NCBI RefSeq assembly: GCF_004959855.1
Contig: NZ_SPNT01000003.1
Coordinates: 372,001-436,000, forward strand
Source: Nitratireductor sp. XY-223
GTDB lineage: Bacteria > Pseudomonadota > Alphaproteobacteria > Rhizobiales > Rhizobiaceae
Length of the DNA stretch: 64,000 bases
Direction: 5' to 3'
The position numbers and the translations under genes were made by a program. The notes below the pieces were generated by a model. That model saw only the letters and a program-made list of their open reading frames with translations, was not told where the DNA came from and made no database searches. How positions within the stretch are numbered: the first letter of the stretch is position 1; each line of letters opens with the position of its first letter. Below, in pieces: positions 44,597-53,954 of this stretch.

Positions 44597-45010
44597 ATGA
44601 TCGAGGGTGCGATACACAATCCTTCCCGGCCGCAGCATTTCATGCAGGTCGACAGGATGGACCAGAAAGTTCAGGTGAAGTTCGGCGACCTCAAGATCGC
44701 CGACACGGACCGTGCCCTGCGGCTGCAGGAAGTCGGCCGCAGGATCTACCAGCCGCAATACTACATTCCGCGCGAGGACGTTCCCGCAAGCCTCCGCAAA
44801 ACCGAGAAATCCACCCTTTGCCCGCTGAAAGGGCACGCAAGCTACTACAGCCTCGTGGACGATGCCGGTGAGGAACTGGCCGAGGAACTCGGCTGGTCCT
44901 ACGAAGATCCCTTTGAATTTGCCGAGCAGATTTCCGGCTACATCGCTTTCGATCCGCGCCGGGTCACGATCACCGTGGAGGCGGCCAAGGCGCGCCGCCT
45001 TGCAGGCTGA
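44597..45010 (+). CDS. DUF427 domain protein
   Basis: A 137-residue protein matching DUF427: VKFGDLKIADTDRALRLQE, YYIPREDVPASLRKTEKSTLCPLKGHASYY and WSYEDPFEFAEQISGYIAF, read in parts. AGGGGA precedes the ATG. The family is common and of unknown function, with a barrel-like fold and a conserved Cys-Pro-x-Lys-Gly segment. It ends 13 nt before the TagI-like gene, so they form a pair. Confidence 0.85.
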   Translation: MIEGAIHNPSRPQHFMQVDRMDQKVQVKFGDLKIADTDRALRLQEVGRRIYQPQYYIPREDVPASLRKTEKSTLCPLKGHASYYSLVDDAGEELAEELGWSYEDPFEFAEQISGYIAFDPRRVTITVEAAKARRLAG

Positions 45011-45023
45011 CGACGGGGTGACC

Positions 45024-45695
45024 ATGCGCGATTTCGATGCGATCTACGACATTGCCGCCGACCGCAAGGGAGGCGCGGACGCCTTCGAAGCGACACTCTC
45101 CCGGCCGAGAACCAGCGATGAGCTTGCGGCGATACCCGACGATCGCTGGCTCTCCCAGATGAGCAAATGCATCTTCCAGGCGGGATTCAACTGGAAGGTG
45201 GTCGAAAACAAGTGGCCCGATATCGAGGAGGCGTTCCACGGATTCGACATCGGCCGTGCGGGCTTCATGACCGACGAGGAAATCGGCGAGCATCTGAGCA
45301 ATCCGAAGGTCATACGTCACGGCAAGAAGATTGCCGCGATCCGCGACAATGCGCGTTTTCTTGCAGAGCTTGCCAAGGAGAAGGGATCGGCGGCGCGGGT
45401 TTTCGCCGAGTGGCCCGCGCAGGATTATGTCGGCTTGCTTGCCTTGCTGAAGAAGCGCGCGAACCGTCTCGGCGGCAACAGCGCGATGTACTTTCTAAGG
45501 TTCATGGGCGTCGACAGTTTCGTCCTTTCGCGCGATGTGGTCGCCGCGCTCATCCGCGAGGGTGTGGTCGACAAGGCGCCGAGTTCAAAGAGAGACATGG
45601 AGCGCGTCCAGGACGCGTTCAACACGTGGTGCGCGCAATCGGGCCGTCCGATGATGCAAGTCAGCCGCGTGCTTGCCTGCTCAATCGACGCCTGA
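45024..45695 (+). CDS. TagI-like DNA-3-methyladenine glycosylase
   Basis: A 223-residue protein of the TagI helix-hairpin-helix superfamily. Marks are SQMSKCIFQAGFNWKVVENKW, then EAFHGFDIGRAG and RDNARFLAELAKE, then NSAMYFLRFMGVDSFVLSRDVV with the catalytic-region Asp. The N-terminal Cys and His zinc ligands of E. coli Tag are not seen, so it belongs to a branch without the usual zinc snap. It would excise 3-methyladenine from DNA. Starts at ATG 45024 after ACGGGGTG; overlaps the convergent M20 gene by 15 bp. Confidence 0.8.
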   Translation: MRDFDAIYDIAADRKGGADAFEATLSRPRTSDELAAIPDDRWLSQMSKCIFQAGFNWKVVENKWPDIEEAFHGFDIGRAGFMTDEEIGEHLSNPKVIRHGKKIAAIRDNARFLAELAKEKGSAARVFAEWPAQDYVGLLALLKKRANRLGGNSAMYFLRFMGVDSFVLSRDVVAALIREGVVDKAPSSKRDMERVQDAFNTWCAQSGRPMMQVSRVLACSIDA

Positions 45696-46856
45696 CGGCG
45701 CCGCACTATTGTCGCCGATCAGCGCGGACATGGTGGCGTGAAGCATGGCGGCGCCGGTCGGAATGAGAGCGTCCGGAAAATCGTAATCGGGATTGTGCAG
45801 GGCCGGGGTGTCCGTCCCGGCACCGAGGAAGAACATGGCCGACGCACCGGTTTGGCCGAACGTACCGAAATCCTCTGAAAATCGCAGCGGCGCCAGCAGT
45901 TCTTCCACTGCCAGGCCGAGACCGCGGGCGCTGTCGCGCATATGTGCGACGACCGCTGCATCGTTCTCGCACGCATCGAAGATGTCGTCATATGCGATTT
46001 CGACGGCGACGCCGCATCGGTCCGCCTCGCGCCGCGCGATCGCTTCCGCCGCCACGACGAGATCCTGCATCTTCCGATCGGTTACCGTGCGCAGCGTCGC
46101 CCAGATCTCGGCTTGTGCGGGAGAGACGCCAAAGGCCTTCTCGCCGAGGCTCGCATGAACGATGGTGACGAGGCTGAAATCGGCATCTGCACCGCCGACA
46201 CGGGTCAGGGCGTCCAGGTCCCGGATTATATTGGCCAGCCCCTGGGCCGGAGAGACGCCGGTCTCGGGTTGCGCTGCATGCGCGGTCTTGCCGGTCAGAC
46301 GGATGCGCATGCCACGCGACGCGCAATTGACGTGCCCCTCCTTTAGGATGACGAGGCCGGTCGGATGACCGGGCAGATTGTGCAGCGCGATGGCATAATC
46401 GCAGCGGACGTCCCCGAACCGCGGGTCGGCGACAACCGCCCGTGCGCCCTGACCCGTTTCCTCGGCGGGCTGAAACAGCAGCACGGCACGCCCGCGTGCC
46501 GGACGCTTGCGCAACAGCGCGGCCACGCCCAGCAGGATTGCCATGTGGCCATCGTGGCCGCACTGGTGCCCTTTACCGTCGATCGCGGAAATATAAGCTG
46601 CCGTTCCGGTCTCGCGGATCGGCAGACCGTCGAGCTCGCACCGGACCATGACGGACGGGCCGGGCCGTTTGCTGTCGAAGACGGCGGCCACCCCTGCGCC
46701 TCCGAGGCCCCGGACGATCCTGTCGGGTTCAAGCGCCGCCAGGTGCGCGGCTATCGTTTCGGCCGTACGCGTTTCCTCGCCGGAAAGCTCCGGCTGACGG
46801 TGGAGGTCCCGCCGGATGGCTACGAGTGTTTCGACCTGGATTTTCGTGAGCTGCAT
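45681..46856 (-). CDS. M20-family amidohydrolase (hippurate hydrolase-like)
   Basis: A 391-residue metallo-amidohydrolase of the M20D group. It contains the metal motifs CGHDGHMAIL (Cys-Gly-His-Asp-Gly-His) and LFQPAEETGQGARAV (Glu-Glu), the dimerisation lid with LTGKTAHAAQPETGVSP, and the C-terminal DTPALHNPDYDFPDALI with the last His ligand. FRDLHRQPELSGEE-like RRDLHRQPELSGEETRT opens the protein. Such enzymes cleave N-acyl or N-carbamoyl amino acids; the exact substrate is unknown. Monocistronic. Confidence 0.9.
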   Translation of the reverse strand: MQLTKIQVETLVAIRRDLHRQPELSGEETRTAETIAAHLAALEPDRIVRGLGGAGVAAVFDSKRPGPSVMVRCELDGLPIRETGTAAYISAIDGKGHQCGHDGHMAILLGVAALLRKRPARGRAVLLFQPAEETGQGARAVVADPRFGDVRCDYAIALHNLPGHPTGLVILKEGHVNCASRGMRIRLTGKTAHAAQPETGVSPAQGLANIIRDLDALTRVGGADADFSLVTIVHASLGEKAFGVSPAQAEIWATLRTVTDRKMQDLVVAAEAIARREADRCGVAVEIAYDDIFDACENDAAVVAHMRDSARGLGLAVEELLAPLRFSEDFGTFGQTGASAMFFLGAGTDTPALHNPDYDFPDALIPTGAAMLHATMSALIGDNSAAPSGVD

Positions 46857-46937
46857 GTGCGTCCGCCGATTGTGCAGGTAAGGGCGGAAAGCTGCGATTT
46901 GAGCGTGAACCTGTCAAGACCGCCCGGGCGCGGTTCC

Positions 46938-48986
46938 TCAGTTTGCCGCGGCCGACAGTGCGACCGGACGCGCATCGGCCCGGCAATGGGCCACCAGCCA
47001 TTCATTGGCGACATTCGGCGGCATCGGCGGTGCGATGGCGTTGCCCTGGAATTGGGTACAGCCAAGTTCAAGCAGCGTGTCGATCTCCTCCTGCCGCTCC
47101 ATTCCTTCGGCAACAACCTGAAGGTTGAGGGCCTTTGCCAGCCGAATGATGGAATCGACGATGATTTTGCTGCGTTCGCAACTGTCGATTTCCGCGATGA
47201 ATTGGCGGTCGATCTTGACCCGGTCGAAGAGGTTGCGGTTGAGGTGCGACAGCGAGGCAAACCCGGTTCCGAAATCGTCGATCTCGATTCGGATTCCGAG
47301 CTTGCGGAGCTCGTAGAGGGCCTGCGCGGACTGCTCGTTGTCGCTTCTGATGGCCACCGATTCGACCACTTCGACACTGATATGATCGCACGCAAGGCCG
47401 TGCTCGCGGGCCAGTTGCGCGAGGTTGCGGAAAAATCCGTTCCACATCAGGTCATGACCGGAGAAATTGACCGCAACGCGCCCGAAATCGAGACCGCGGG
47501 ATTGCCACTGCGCCGCGGTTTCAAAAGCCTGGTCAAGAACAAGGCGCGTAATCTCAGGCATGCGCCCGAGATTGGCCGCCACATCGAGAAACTCGCCGGG
47601 GAGCAGTACTCCGCGCTCCGGGTGGTGCCAGCGCACAAGCACTTCCACGCCGATGACCCGGCCGGATATGGCATCGATCTGCGGCTGGAACACGGGTTTG
47701 AACTGGCCCAGCGTGATGGCGGCGTCGATGTCCTTTTCGAGTGCCTTTGCCTCGTTGAGTTCCCTTTGCATTTCCTCGTTGAAGAAGCGGAATGTGCCCT
47801 TGCCCGATTTCTTGGCGGCATAGAGCGCCAGGTCCGCGGCGGCAAGAAGCTGTTCCGCGTCTTTGCCATCCGTCGGAAAGCGCGCGATGCCGATACTGGA
47901 GCGCACCAGTGTCGTGGCGTTCGACAGGGCGACCGCCGAATTCAGGCGCTCCAGGATCCTGCCCGCAATTCTCGGCAGCAGCGCCAGCGCCTCTTTATTT
48001 TCGATGATGACAAGGAATTCGTCGCCGCCCATGCGGCAGGCGGTCCCATCCTTGCCCAGGACCGACTTCAGCCTGTTGGCGACAACGCAAAGCAGCCGGT
48101 CTCCGCTCAGGTGCCCGTAGCTGTCATTGACGTTTTTGAAATCGTCGAGGTCGAGCAGAAGCAGCGCCATGCTCCCGGAACTCCCGTCCTTGTGAAGCTC
48201 GGTTTGCTCCTGCACCTTGCGCAGTGCGAAGTCGCGGTTCGCGAGGCCCGTCAGACCGTCATGCATCGCCGCGTACTGCATCTCGTCACGCGCCGCCACG
48301 AGCTCGCGTGTCCGCCGCCCGATCTGTGTGGCTAGGGGACGGAACAGAAACAGCCAGACCACCGCCAGCAGGACGAAGGCGGCGGCGACCAACGTCCGCT
48401 GGACCCGTTCGAACAGGTCGATGGAGGCGCGCGTGTTGAGCCGGTAGATGTCGGAGACCTGGTCGAGGGCGGGAAGCACCATTTCAGCAGCCGTCTCTTG
48501 CATCGGCGCGAGGTAGATTGCCGCGGTATCCGGGGCGTTTTCGGCGAACGTCGCGAGTTGCCGGCTGTTGCTGATCAGCGACCGCATGCGGTAGTCCAGT
48601 TGCTCCGGCCACGAGAAGAATATGTCGCTGACGCGCTTGGTCGATGCGTCCTTGTTTGCCTCTCGATGGATCTGGCCGGCGAGCTGGCTGTGTATCTGCT
48701 CCAGTTCCGACAGCGACTCGTTGAGCAAATTCAGCACGTTCCGGCGATGGCTGATGTCCCCGATATTCAGTGCATGCTGGCTCAGCAGAACGACGCGCTG
48801 CGACAATACCCGTTCGTTATTCAGGTCTTTGAAGGCAATCGCGTTATGGCGGCTGCGCTCAATGGCATAGTTCAGGGCGAAATAGGAGGTCGCAAGCAGT
48901 GCCGCCATCGCAACGAGCACGAGGCGGTAAGCGATCCGGATCCGGCGTTCGGGATCCTTTCGGAAATTGCTAAAGAAACGGCTCAT
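46938..48986 (-). CDS. GGDEF-EAL cyclic-di-GMP protein with periplasmic sensor
   Basis: A 682-residue protein. Two membrane segments (about 17-39 and 195-217) flank a helical periplasmic sensor that reads like a type IV pili/four-helix chemosensory domain (VVLLSQHALNIGDISHRRN). GGDEF: CRMGGDEFLVII is intact, with DLDDFKNVNDSYGH before it. EAL: the signature is EVL (GVEVLVRWHH) but the ligands VAVNFSG, EVVESVA, IDDFGTGFASL, VKIDRQF, AEGMERQEE and FQGNAIAPP are kept, so phosphodiesterase activity is possible. ATG 48986 gives a normal N-terminus; an upstream ATG at 49118 adds a non-homologous tail. The ribosome site is weak. Confidence 0.9.
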   Translation of the reverse strand: MSRFFSNFRKDPERRIRIAYRLVLVAMAALLATSYFALNYAIERSRHNAIAFKDLNNERVLSQRVVLLSQHALNIGDISHRRNVLNLLNESLSELEQIHSQLAGQIHREANKDASTKRVSDIFFSWPEQLDYRMRSLISNSRQLATFAENAPDTAAIYLAPMQETAAEMVLPALDQVSDIYRLNTRASIDLFERVQRTLVAAAFVLLAVVWLFLFRPLATQIGRRTRELVAARDEMQYAAMHDGLTGLANRDFALRKVQEQTELHKDGSSGSMALLLLDLDDFKNVNDSYGHLSGDRLLCVVANRLKSVLGKDGTACRMGGDEFLVIIENKEALALLPRIAGRILERLNSAVALSNATTLVRSSIGIARFPTDGKDAEQLLAAADLALYAAKKSGKGTFRFFNEEMQRELNEAKALEKDIDAAITLGQFKPVFQPQIDAISGRVIGVEVLVRWHHPERGVLLPGEFLDVAANLGRMPEITRLVLDQAFETAAQWQSRGLDFGRVAVNFSGHDLMWNGFFRNLAQLAREHGLACDHISVEVVESVAIRSDNEQSAQALYELRKLGIRIEIDDFGTGFASLSHLNRNLFDRVKIDRQFIAEIDSCERSKIIVDSIIRLAKALNLQVVAEGMERQEEIDTLLELGCTQFQGNAIAPPMPPNVANEWLVAHCRADARPVALSAAAN

Positions 48987-49285
48987 ATGCACACAACCGA
49001 AATCGCGCAAATCGGATAACGGACCGCCAAAACCCAAGTCGAAATACTTCGTGCTTGTGGACACCCGTCGCTCGAATACACCGTTTACCTGCGCAACAAA
49101 CCCCGTCCTGGCCGCCACAATCCGGCGACCGCTCCATCCTCCAACGATAAACGACGAATCTTAATCAACCGACAATAACGCTGAGGTTTTATTGGATGCA
49201 GGACGACGAGGATTGTAATTCGGCAAGTGTTGTCACGTATTGTGGTGTAGACCGCGTATTCAAAACTGTTGAAACGGGTCGGTTA
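48987..49285. other. Intergenic region, no gene seen
   Basis: A 299-bp gap between the GGDEF-EAL gene start and the chemoreceptor gene end, both on the minus strand. It should contain the GGDEF-EAL promoter. I see no notable repeat, hairpin or coding frame. Confidence 0.4.
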
Positions 49286-51649
49286 TCAGAACTCGGTCCA
49301 GTCCTCCTCCTGTGCAAGCGCGGTGTTGCCCGCTACTGAACCGGGGCGAGCGGCCGCCGGCCGGACCTGCTGGGCAGTATGGGCCTTCTGCCGCGTTTGC
49401 GTTTCGGCTTCGATTCCGTGCTCGTTGTCCGAGATTTTGAATTGCTCGACGATCTGCGCGAGGTTTCCGCTGTCGTCGGCCAGCATCTGGCTGACCGCGT
49501 TGTTTTCCTCGACCATGGCGGCGTTTTGCTGGGTTGTCTGATCCATCTGGCCGATGGCCGCGTTGATACCCTGAATGCCAAGCGCCTGTTCGCGCGCGCC
49601 TGTCGCAATCGCGTTGACATGGTCGTTGATGCGAATAACGTCTTCGCCAATCCGCGAAAGCGACGTAGCGGCGGCATTAACCTGGTCGACGCCGGATTTG
49701 ACCTCGTCGCCCGATTTCGTGATCAGCGTCTTGATGTCCTTCGCAGCCGTCGCAGAGCGCTGCGCGAGTTCCCGCACTTCCTGGGCAACCACAGCGAAAC
49801 CCCTGCCGGCCTCGCCGGCGCGGGCGGCTTCAACGCCGGCGTTCAGGGCCAGGAGATTTGTCTGGAACGCAATCTCGTCAATGACGTTGATAATTTTAGA
49901 AATCTCCCGCGATGCCGTTTCGATGCGTTCCATGGCACTCATGGCGTTGGCGACGACCACGCCGGATTTCTCTGCGCTTTCCCTGGTCTCCGCGACCATG
50001 CGGCTTGCTTCCTCGGCCCGCTCGGTCGCCGTATTGACGGTAACGGTTATCTGCTCGAGTGCTGCCGACGTCTGTTCGAGCGAAGCCGCCTGCTGCTCGG
50101 TTCTGCGGGCGAGGTTGTCGGCCGCAACGTGAACCTCGTCGGCGTTGCCGCGCAGCGAAGCGGTGGTTTCGCGTACCGAGGCCAGGGTCGTGCGCAGCCG
50201 GGTTGCCGTGTCATTGTAGTTCTGGCGCAGGCTTTCCAGATCCTGCTTGAAGGGCGAGTCGATTGTCTCCGAAACATCTCCGTGCGCCATGCGCTCCAGA
50301 CCTTCCGCAAGCCGTTCGACAGCCTGGCGCGTTTCCAGCTCGTCCTGCCGCTTGGATGCCTCGCGTTCGGCCCGTTCCCGGTCGGACAGGAGCCGGCCGG
50401 TTTCGGCTTCCTCTTCCAGGCGGTTTTTCTCGATGGCAGCGTCGCGGAACGTCGCTACCGAACGCGTCATGGCACCGATTTCATCCGATCGGTCCTCGTC
50501 GAGTTCGACGCCGGTATCGCCATCGGCAAGCGCCCGCATCTTTCCGACGAGTTCGTTGATGGGCCCGGCAATGGTTCGCGAGAACCGGATGGCGATAATG
50601 AGGCACAGGATCGAGACGGTCAGGGCAAGAATCAGCATCACCAGCCGCATGCGGGCCAGGCCGGCAAAGGCCTCGCTTTCATCGATTTCGGCGACGACGA
50701 ACCAGTGCTGGCCGCCGAACTTGAACGGCACCACCGCGGACCTGACTGATCCGTCGCGATAGCCGGTGAGAACGCCGATTGCCGCTCCCTGCGCCAAAGA
50801 CTGCTCGAGAAGCGGAGAGGTGATCTGTCGGGACAGCGTGTCGTCGCCCTCGGTGTGCGGCGAATCGAACAGCATGTAGCCCTCGCTGTTGAGCAGGATC
50901 GTTTCCCCGGTCTTGCCGAGACCCTCCCTTCCGGAAAGGATTTGCGCGATCTTCGACGACGGCACCCGGAACACAACGGCGCCGAGCCGATCCTCCTTCT
51001 TGAACACCGGCCGCGCGATGAAGGCCGCCGGCGCGCCAGCCGTCGGGCCATAGGATTTCATGTCGACGAATGCCGCCTGGCTGCCCTCGGGTGCCTGCAT
51101 CGCCGCGGCGAAGGCCTCCGCAAGGCCGGACCCCTGCCAGTCGCCGTCGACAAGGTTGGTCGCGAAGTCGGGCTGTTTCGACACGGAGTAGACCACTTCT
51201 CCGCTTGGATCGACCAGAAGGACGTCGCTGTATCCATAATCGAGGACGAAGCGGGAGAAGTATGCGTGATAGTGAGCGTGGACGTTGTCGTATACGTCGA
51301 TATCCGGGTTTACGAGCAGGTGCGGTTCGCCCGCATTGGGGTTATCGGTGATGTAACGCTGTTGCAGGATCTCCTGCGCCTTGCCCTCGTACAGGCTGTA
51401 CTCGAATGCGATCAGTTCCAGTGCCTCGATGGTCGTGCGGCTTTCCGAAACGAATTCAATATCTTTATTTATGCTGGCAAAATATTGATAAAGTTCATTT
51501 TTCTTGCCGATGGCCAGGGCTTCCAGCTTGTCCTCGACTTCCGAGACATTGGCTTGCTCGGCAACATAGAGACCGCCCATGCTCGTTGCGGCGACGGCAA
51601 ACAGGGTCATGAGGACTGCGGCCAAGGGTAGTTTTCGGGAAATCTGCAT
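49286..51649 (-). CDS. Methyl-accepting chemotaxis protein with dCache sensor
   Basis: A 787-residue receptor. A first membrane segment (about 8-30) and a second (about 335-357, [19 protein letters not shown]) flank a ~300-residue dCache-type sensor ([48 protein letters not shown]). HAMP follows ([20 protein letters not shown]), then the signalling domain with the hairpin tip [30 protein letters not shown]. The C-terminus EEDWTEF resembles the NWETF-type pentapeptide that tethers CheR/CheB. ATG 51649 is preferred to 51706. No che genes lie nearby. Ligand unknown. Confidence 0.92.
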   Translation of the reverse strand: MQISRKLPLAAVLMTLFAVAATSMGGLYVAEQANVSEVEDKLEALAIGKKNELYQYFASINKDIEFVSESRTTIEALELIAFEYSLYEGKAQEILQQRYITDNPNAGEPHLLVNPDIDVYDNVHAHYHAYFSRFVLDYGYSDVLLVDPSGEVVYSVSKQPDFATNLVDGDWQGSGLAEAFAAAMQAPEGSQAAFVDMKSYGPTAGAPAAFIARPVFKKEDRLGAVVFRVPSSKIAQILSGREGLGKTGETILLNSEGYMLFDSPHTEGDDTLSRQITSPLLEQSLAQGAAIGVLTGYRDGSVRSAVVPFKFGGQHWFVVAEIDESEAFAGLARMRLVMLILALTVSILCLIIAIRFSRTIAGPINELVGKMRALADGDTGVELDEDRSDEIGAMTRSVATFRDAAIEKNRLEEEAETGRLLSDRERAEREASKRQDELETRQAVERLAEGLERMAHGDVSETIDSPFKQDLESLRQNYNDTATRLRTTLASVRETTASLRGNADEVHVAADNLARRTEQQAASLEQTSAALEQITVTVNTATERAEEASRMVAETRESAEKSGVVVANAMSAMERIETASREISKIINVIDEIAFQTNLLALNAGVEAARAGEAGRGFAVVAQEVRELAQRSATAAKDIKTLITKSGDEVKSGVDQVNAAATSLSRIGEDVIRINDHVNAIATGAREQALGIQGINAAIGQMDQTTQQNAAMVEENNAVSQMLADDSGNLAQIVEQFKISDNEHGIEAETQTRQKAHTAQQVRPAAARPGSVAGNTALAQEEDWTEF

Positions 51650-51862
51650 CCGGTTACCTGATTTTAGGCGCGAGAAATCCGTCACTCGGGACGGGTGCTG
51701 GGGCATGCCCGGCGGGCTGGTACAGATGCGTCATGCAGGCGTGCGATTGCCGGCCATTGCAATGCGGGCCGAGACAAAACGCTTGCTACCGCGGTCGAAT
51801 ATGTCCGAGCCGGCTTAAGAGACCTTTAAGGCGGCGGTCACGAACGCGCGCCAAGGTTGCGT

Positions 51863-52813
51863 TCAACCTCCGAGATAGAGGGTCAGCGGCAGGGACACGA
51901 GGCTGACCACCGCGGTCGCAACGACGAGGGCGGAAGCGACCGCGCCATCGCAGCCGTAACGCTTCGCCAGCACGGCCGAAATGGCCCCCGACGGCATGGC
52001 GGCTTGAAGAACAAGCAGCTCCCGCTCGAGGTGCGGCAGCTCGAAGGGCAGGGCCAGTGTCCATGCGAACAGCGGTTCGGCAACCAGTTTAAGCAGCACG
52101 GCGACGATGATCAGCGCCGCCAGTTCCCTGACCGCAATCGGGCGCAGCGAAAGGCCGATGCTGAATGCGACCAGGACAATCAGGGATCGTCCGGCGACCC
52201 GCAAGGTGTCTTCGACGATCTGAACCGCCAGGTTGTTCTGCGGCAGGCCGATCATGGAGATCGCGGTGCCGAGGATCATGGCGATGAATATCGGCGACAC
52301 GAAAAACGGCTTGCAGGCATCCCAAAGGCTGGATTGTTCATCCTCGTCGCGGCCGAAATATATGGCCACCGCCACACCAAGCGTAAAGACAGACAAAAGT
52401 CCGCCATATTCGCCCAGGATGACACTGTCGCGCATCACCACCGGACCGTCGTGGAAAACACGGCGTATCAGGGACAACCCGAGGGTCGAGGAGCCGCCGA
52501 AGCCGGAAACGAGCACGATGGACCCGAGGACCTTGCGTTTCAGTCCGAGGGTTTTGCCGACAAACCAGGCCGGTACCATGATGGCCCCGCTCACAACGAA
52601 CAGGGCCGCTGCCGGGAGCATCGCCTGCAGGGAAAAGGGCACCTTACTCAGACTGAGCAGGATAACCGCGGGCAGGGCAAAGTCGGTGACCAGCCGGCCG
52701 AACACGCCCTGTTCCTCCTGCAGGATCGTGCTGCGGCTGCGCAACCAGATGGCGGACGCGCACAGGGCCACAAGAATGACAAGGGCCTCAACAAGGCTTT
52801 GAAACTGTGACAT
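51863..52813 (-). CDS. AEC (auxin efflux carrier) family transporter
   Basis: A 316-residue protein with ten membrane segments in two inverted halves. Family marks are FGRLVTDFALPAVILLSLSKVPF (first half, with the conserved Pro in the broken helix), GFGGSSTLGLSLIRRVF, VSPIFIAMILGTAISMIGLP and LQAAMPSGAISAVLAKRYGCD (second half, MPS-type motif). AEC proteins carry organic acids such as malate or other small anions. ATG 52813 is used; the in-frame upstream extension to 52912 looks non-homologous. Monocistronic. Confidence 0.88.
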   Translation of the reverse strand: MSQFQSLVEALVILVALCASAIWLRSRSTILQEEQGVFGRLVTDFALPAVILLSLSKVPFSLQAMLPAAALFVVSGAIMVPAWFVGKTLGLKRKVLGSIVLVSGFGGSSTLGLSLIRRVFHDGPVVMRDSVILGEYGGLLSVFTLGVAVAIYFGRDEDEQSSLWDACKPFFVSPIFIAMILGTAISMIGLPQNNLAVQIVEDTLRVAGRSLIVLVAFSIGLSLRPIAVRELAALIIVAVLLKLVAEPLFAWTLALPFELPHLERELLVLQAAMPSGAISAVLAKRYGCDGAVASALVVATAVVSLVSLPLTLYLGG

Positions 52814-53018
52814 GGCGTCTGAAAACCCGTCCCCTTCGTGCCCACATCGTCCGCGCGCCGCAGCAGTCGGCACAGGGAAGGGGCAGGATGGCGGATTCTG
52901 GAGCCGAAGCAAATAGGCACGGCCGCGAATACTTCGCTGGCGTCATATTCTTTTTATCGGGGATCGGCTATCAAACCATTCGGGGCGAAACGACGATTCT
53001 TGCAAACGGAACGCGAAA

Positions 53019-53942
53019 ATGCGCGAACGACCTCCTGCCCCCGTCTGGCGCTTGCTTGCGGCGCTGACGCTCCTGGCCGTCATAGCATCCCCCGGAACAG
53101 ACGTTTTCGCGCCGGACACGGCGGCCGCGCAAAATCCCCCGCCGCGCCCAGGCGATCCCAACGATCCCAACCGGCCTCCACGGCCCGGCGATCCGGATGA
53201 TCCCAACCGGCCTCCGCGACCGGGTGACCCGAACGATCCCAATCGACCGCCGCGACCGGGCGATCCCGATGATCCGAACCGGCCTCCGCGTCCCGGCGAT
53301 CCGCCGCGACAGAGCGGTCGTGACGTTGGAGAGTCGGAGTTGGACACCGCCGGCAGCGTCGTCATTTCAGGTGACGTTTGGGTCGACAACTGGTTTCGGC
53401 TGTATGTCAACGGGCGCGAACTGATCGAGGACAGCGTTTCCATCCGCACCGAACGCTCCTTCAATGCGGAGCGTTTCACGTTCCGTGCCGACCCGCCGTT
53501 CACGTTCGCGTTCGAGTTCCGCGATTTCATGGAGAACGAGACCGGGCTGGAATACATCGGGACCGGGCGCCAGCAAATGGGCGACGGCGGCGCGATTGCG
53601 CAGTTCAGGAACGCGCAGACCGGCGCGCCGATCGCGGTGACGGACGGCAACTGGCGGTGCCTGACGGTGCAGCATGCGCCCGTTGACACCGCCTGTGCCC
53701 GGGAACGCAATCCCACCGTGGACAGCGGCGCATGCGCGCAAAGGGTCACGGAATTTCCGGACAACTGGACGGCGCCCGATTTCGACGACAGCGCCTGGCC
53801 GCGGGCGACGGAACACTCGGCCGGCGACGTCCGTCCGAAGGACGGCTACAACGGCATCGACTGGCTTGACGAGGCGAAGTTCATCTGGGGACCGGACCTG
53901 CAGCGGGACAATGTCGTGCTTTGCCGGCTGACGGTCCGCTGA
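53019..53942 (+). CDS. Secreted protein with a Pro-Gly-Asp repeat and a beta-sandwich domain
   Basis: A 307-residue exported protein. An Arg-containing signal peptide (VWRLLAALTLLAVIASPGTD) ends near TAAAQN. Residues 38-95 are a repeat of 11 residues, RPPRPGDPxDPN, with x alternating Asn and Asp, so the true unit may be 22 residues. The C-terminal ~200 residues (VVISGDVWVDNWFRLYVNGRELIEDS, DFMENETGLEYIGTG, DNWTAPDFDDSAWPRA) look like a galactose-binding-like beta-sandwich of the type that recognises ligands outside the cell; four cysteines may form disulfides. The spacer probably extends the domain from the cell surface. Function unknown. Confidence 0.75.
   Translation: MRERPPAPVWRLLAALTLLAVIASPGTDVFAPDTAAAQNPPPRPGDPNDPNRPPRPGDPDDPNRPPRPGDPNDPNRPPRPGDPDDPNRPPRPGDPPRQSGRDVGESELDTAGSVVISGDVWVDNWFRLYVNGRELIEDSVSIRTERSFNAERFTFRADPPFTFAFEFRDFMENETGLEYIGTGRQQMGDGGAIAQFRNAQTGAPIAVTDGNWRCLTVQHAPVDTACARERNPTVDSGACAQRVTEFPDNWTAPDFDDSAWPRATEHSAGDVRPKDGYNGIDWLDEAKFIWGPDLQRDNVVLCRLTVR
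53140..53303 (+). repeat. 33-bp coding repeats (Pro-Gly-Asp spacer)
   Basis: About five tandem 33-bp units encode PRPGDPNDPNR / PRPGDPDDPNR in alternation. Units differ at third codon positions (for example CCACGG, CCGCGA, CCGCGT for Pro-Arg), so they are not recent copies; the protein pattern is selected. Confidence 0.9.
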
Positions 53943-53954
53943 TCGCGGTCGCGT

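Noticed and set aside
46365-48335. 656-codon open frame opposite the M20 and GGDEF-EAL genes
   Set aside because: Antisense shadow crossing a gene boundary; composition is not protein-like.
53140-53303. 33-bp repeats that might look like a CRISPR array
   Set aside because: The units are directly adjacent with no spacers, are in frame with a signal-peptide protein and vary at third codon positions.
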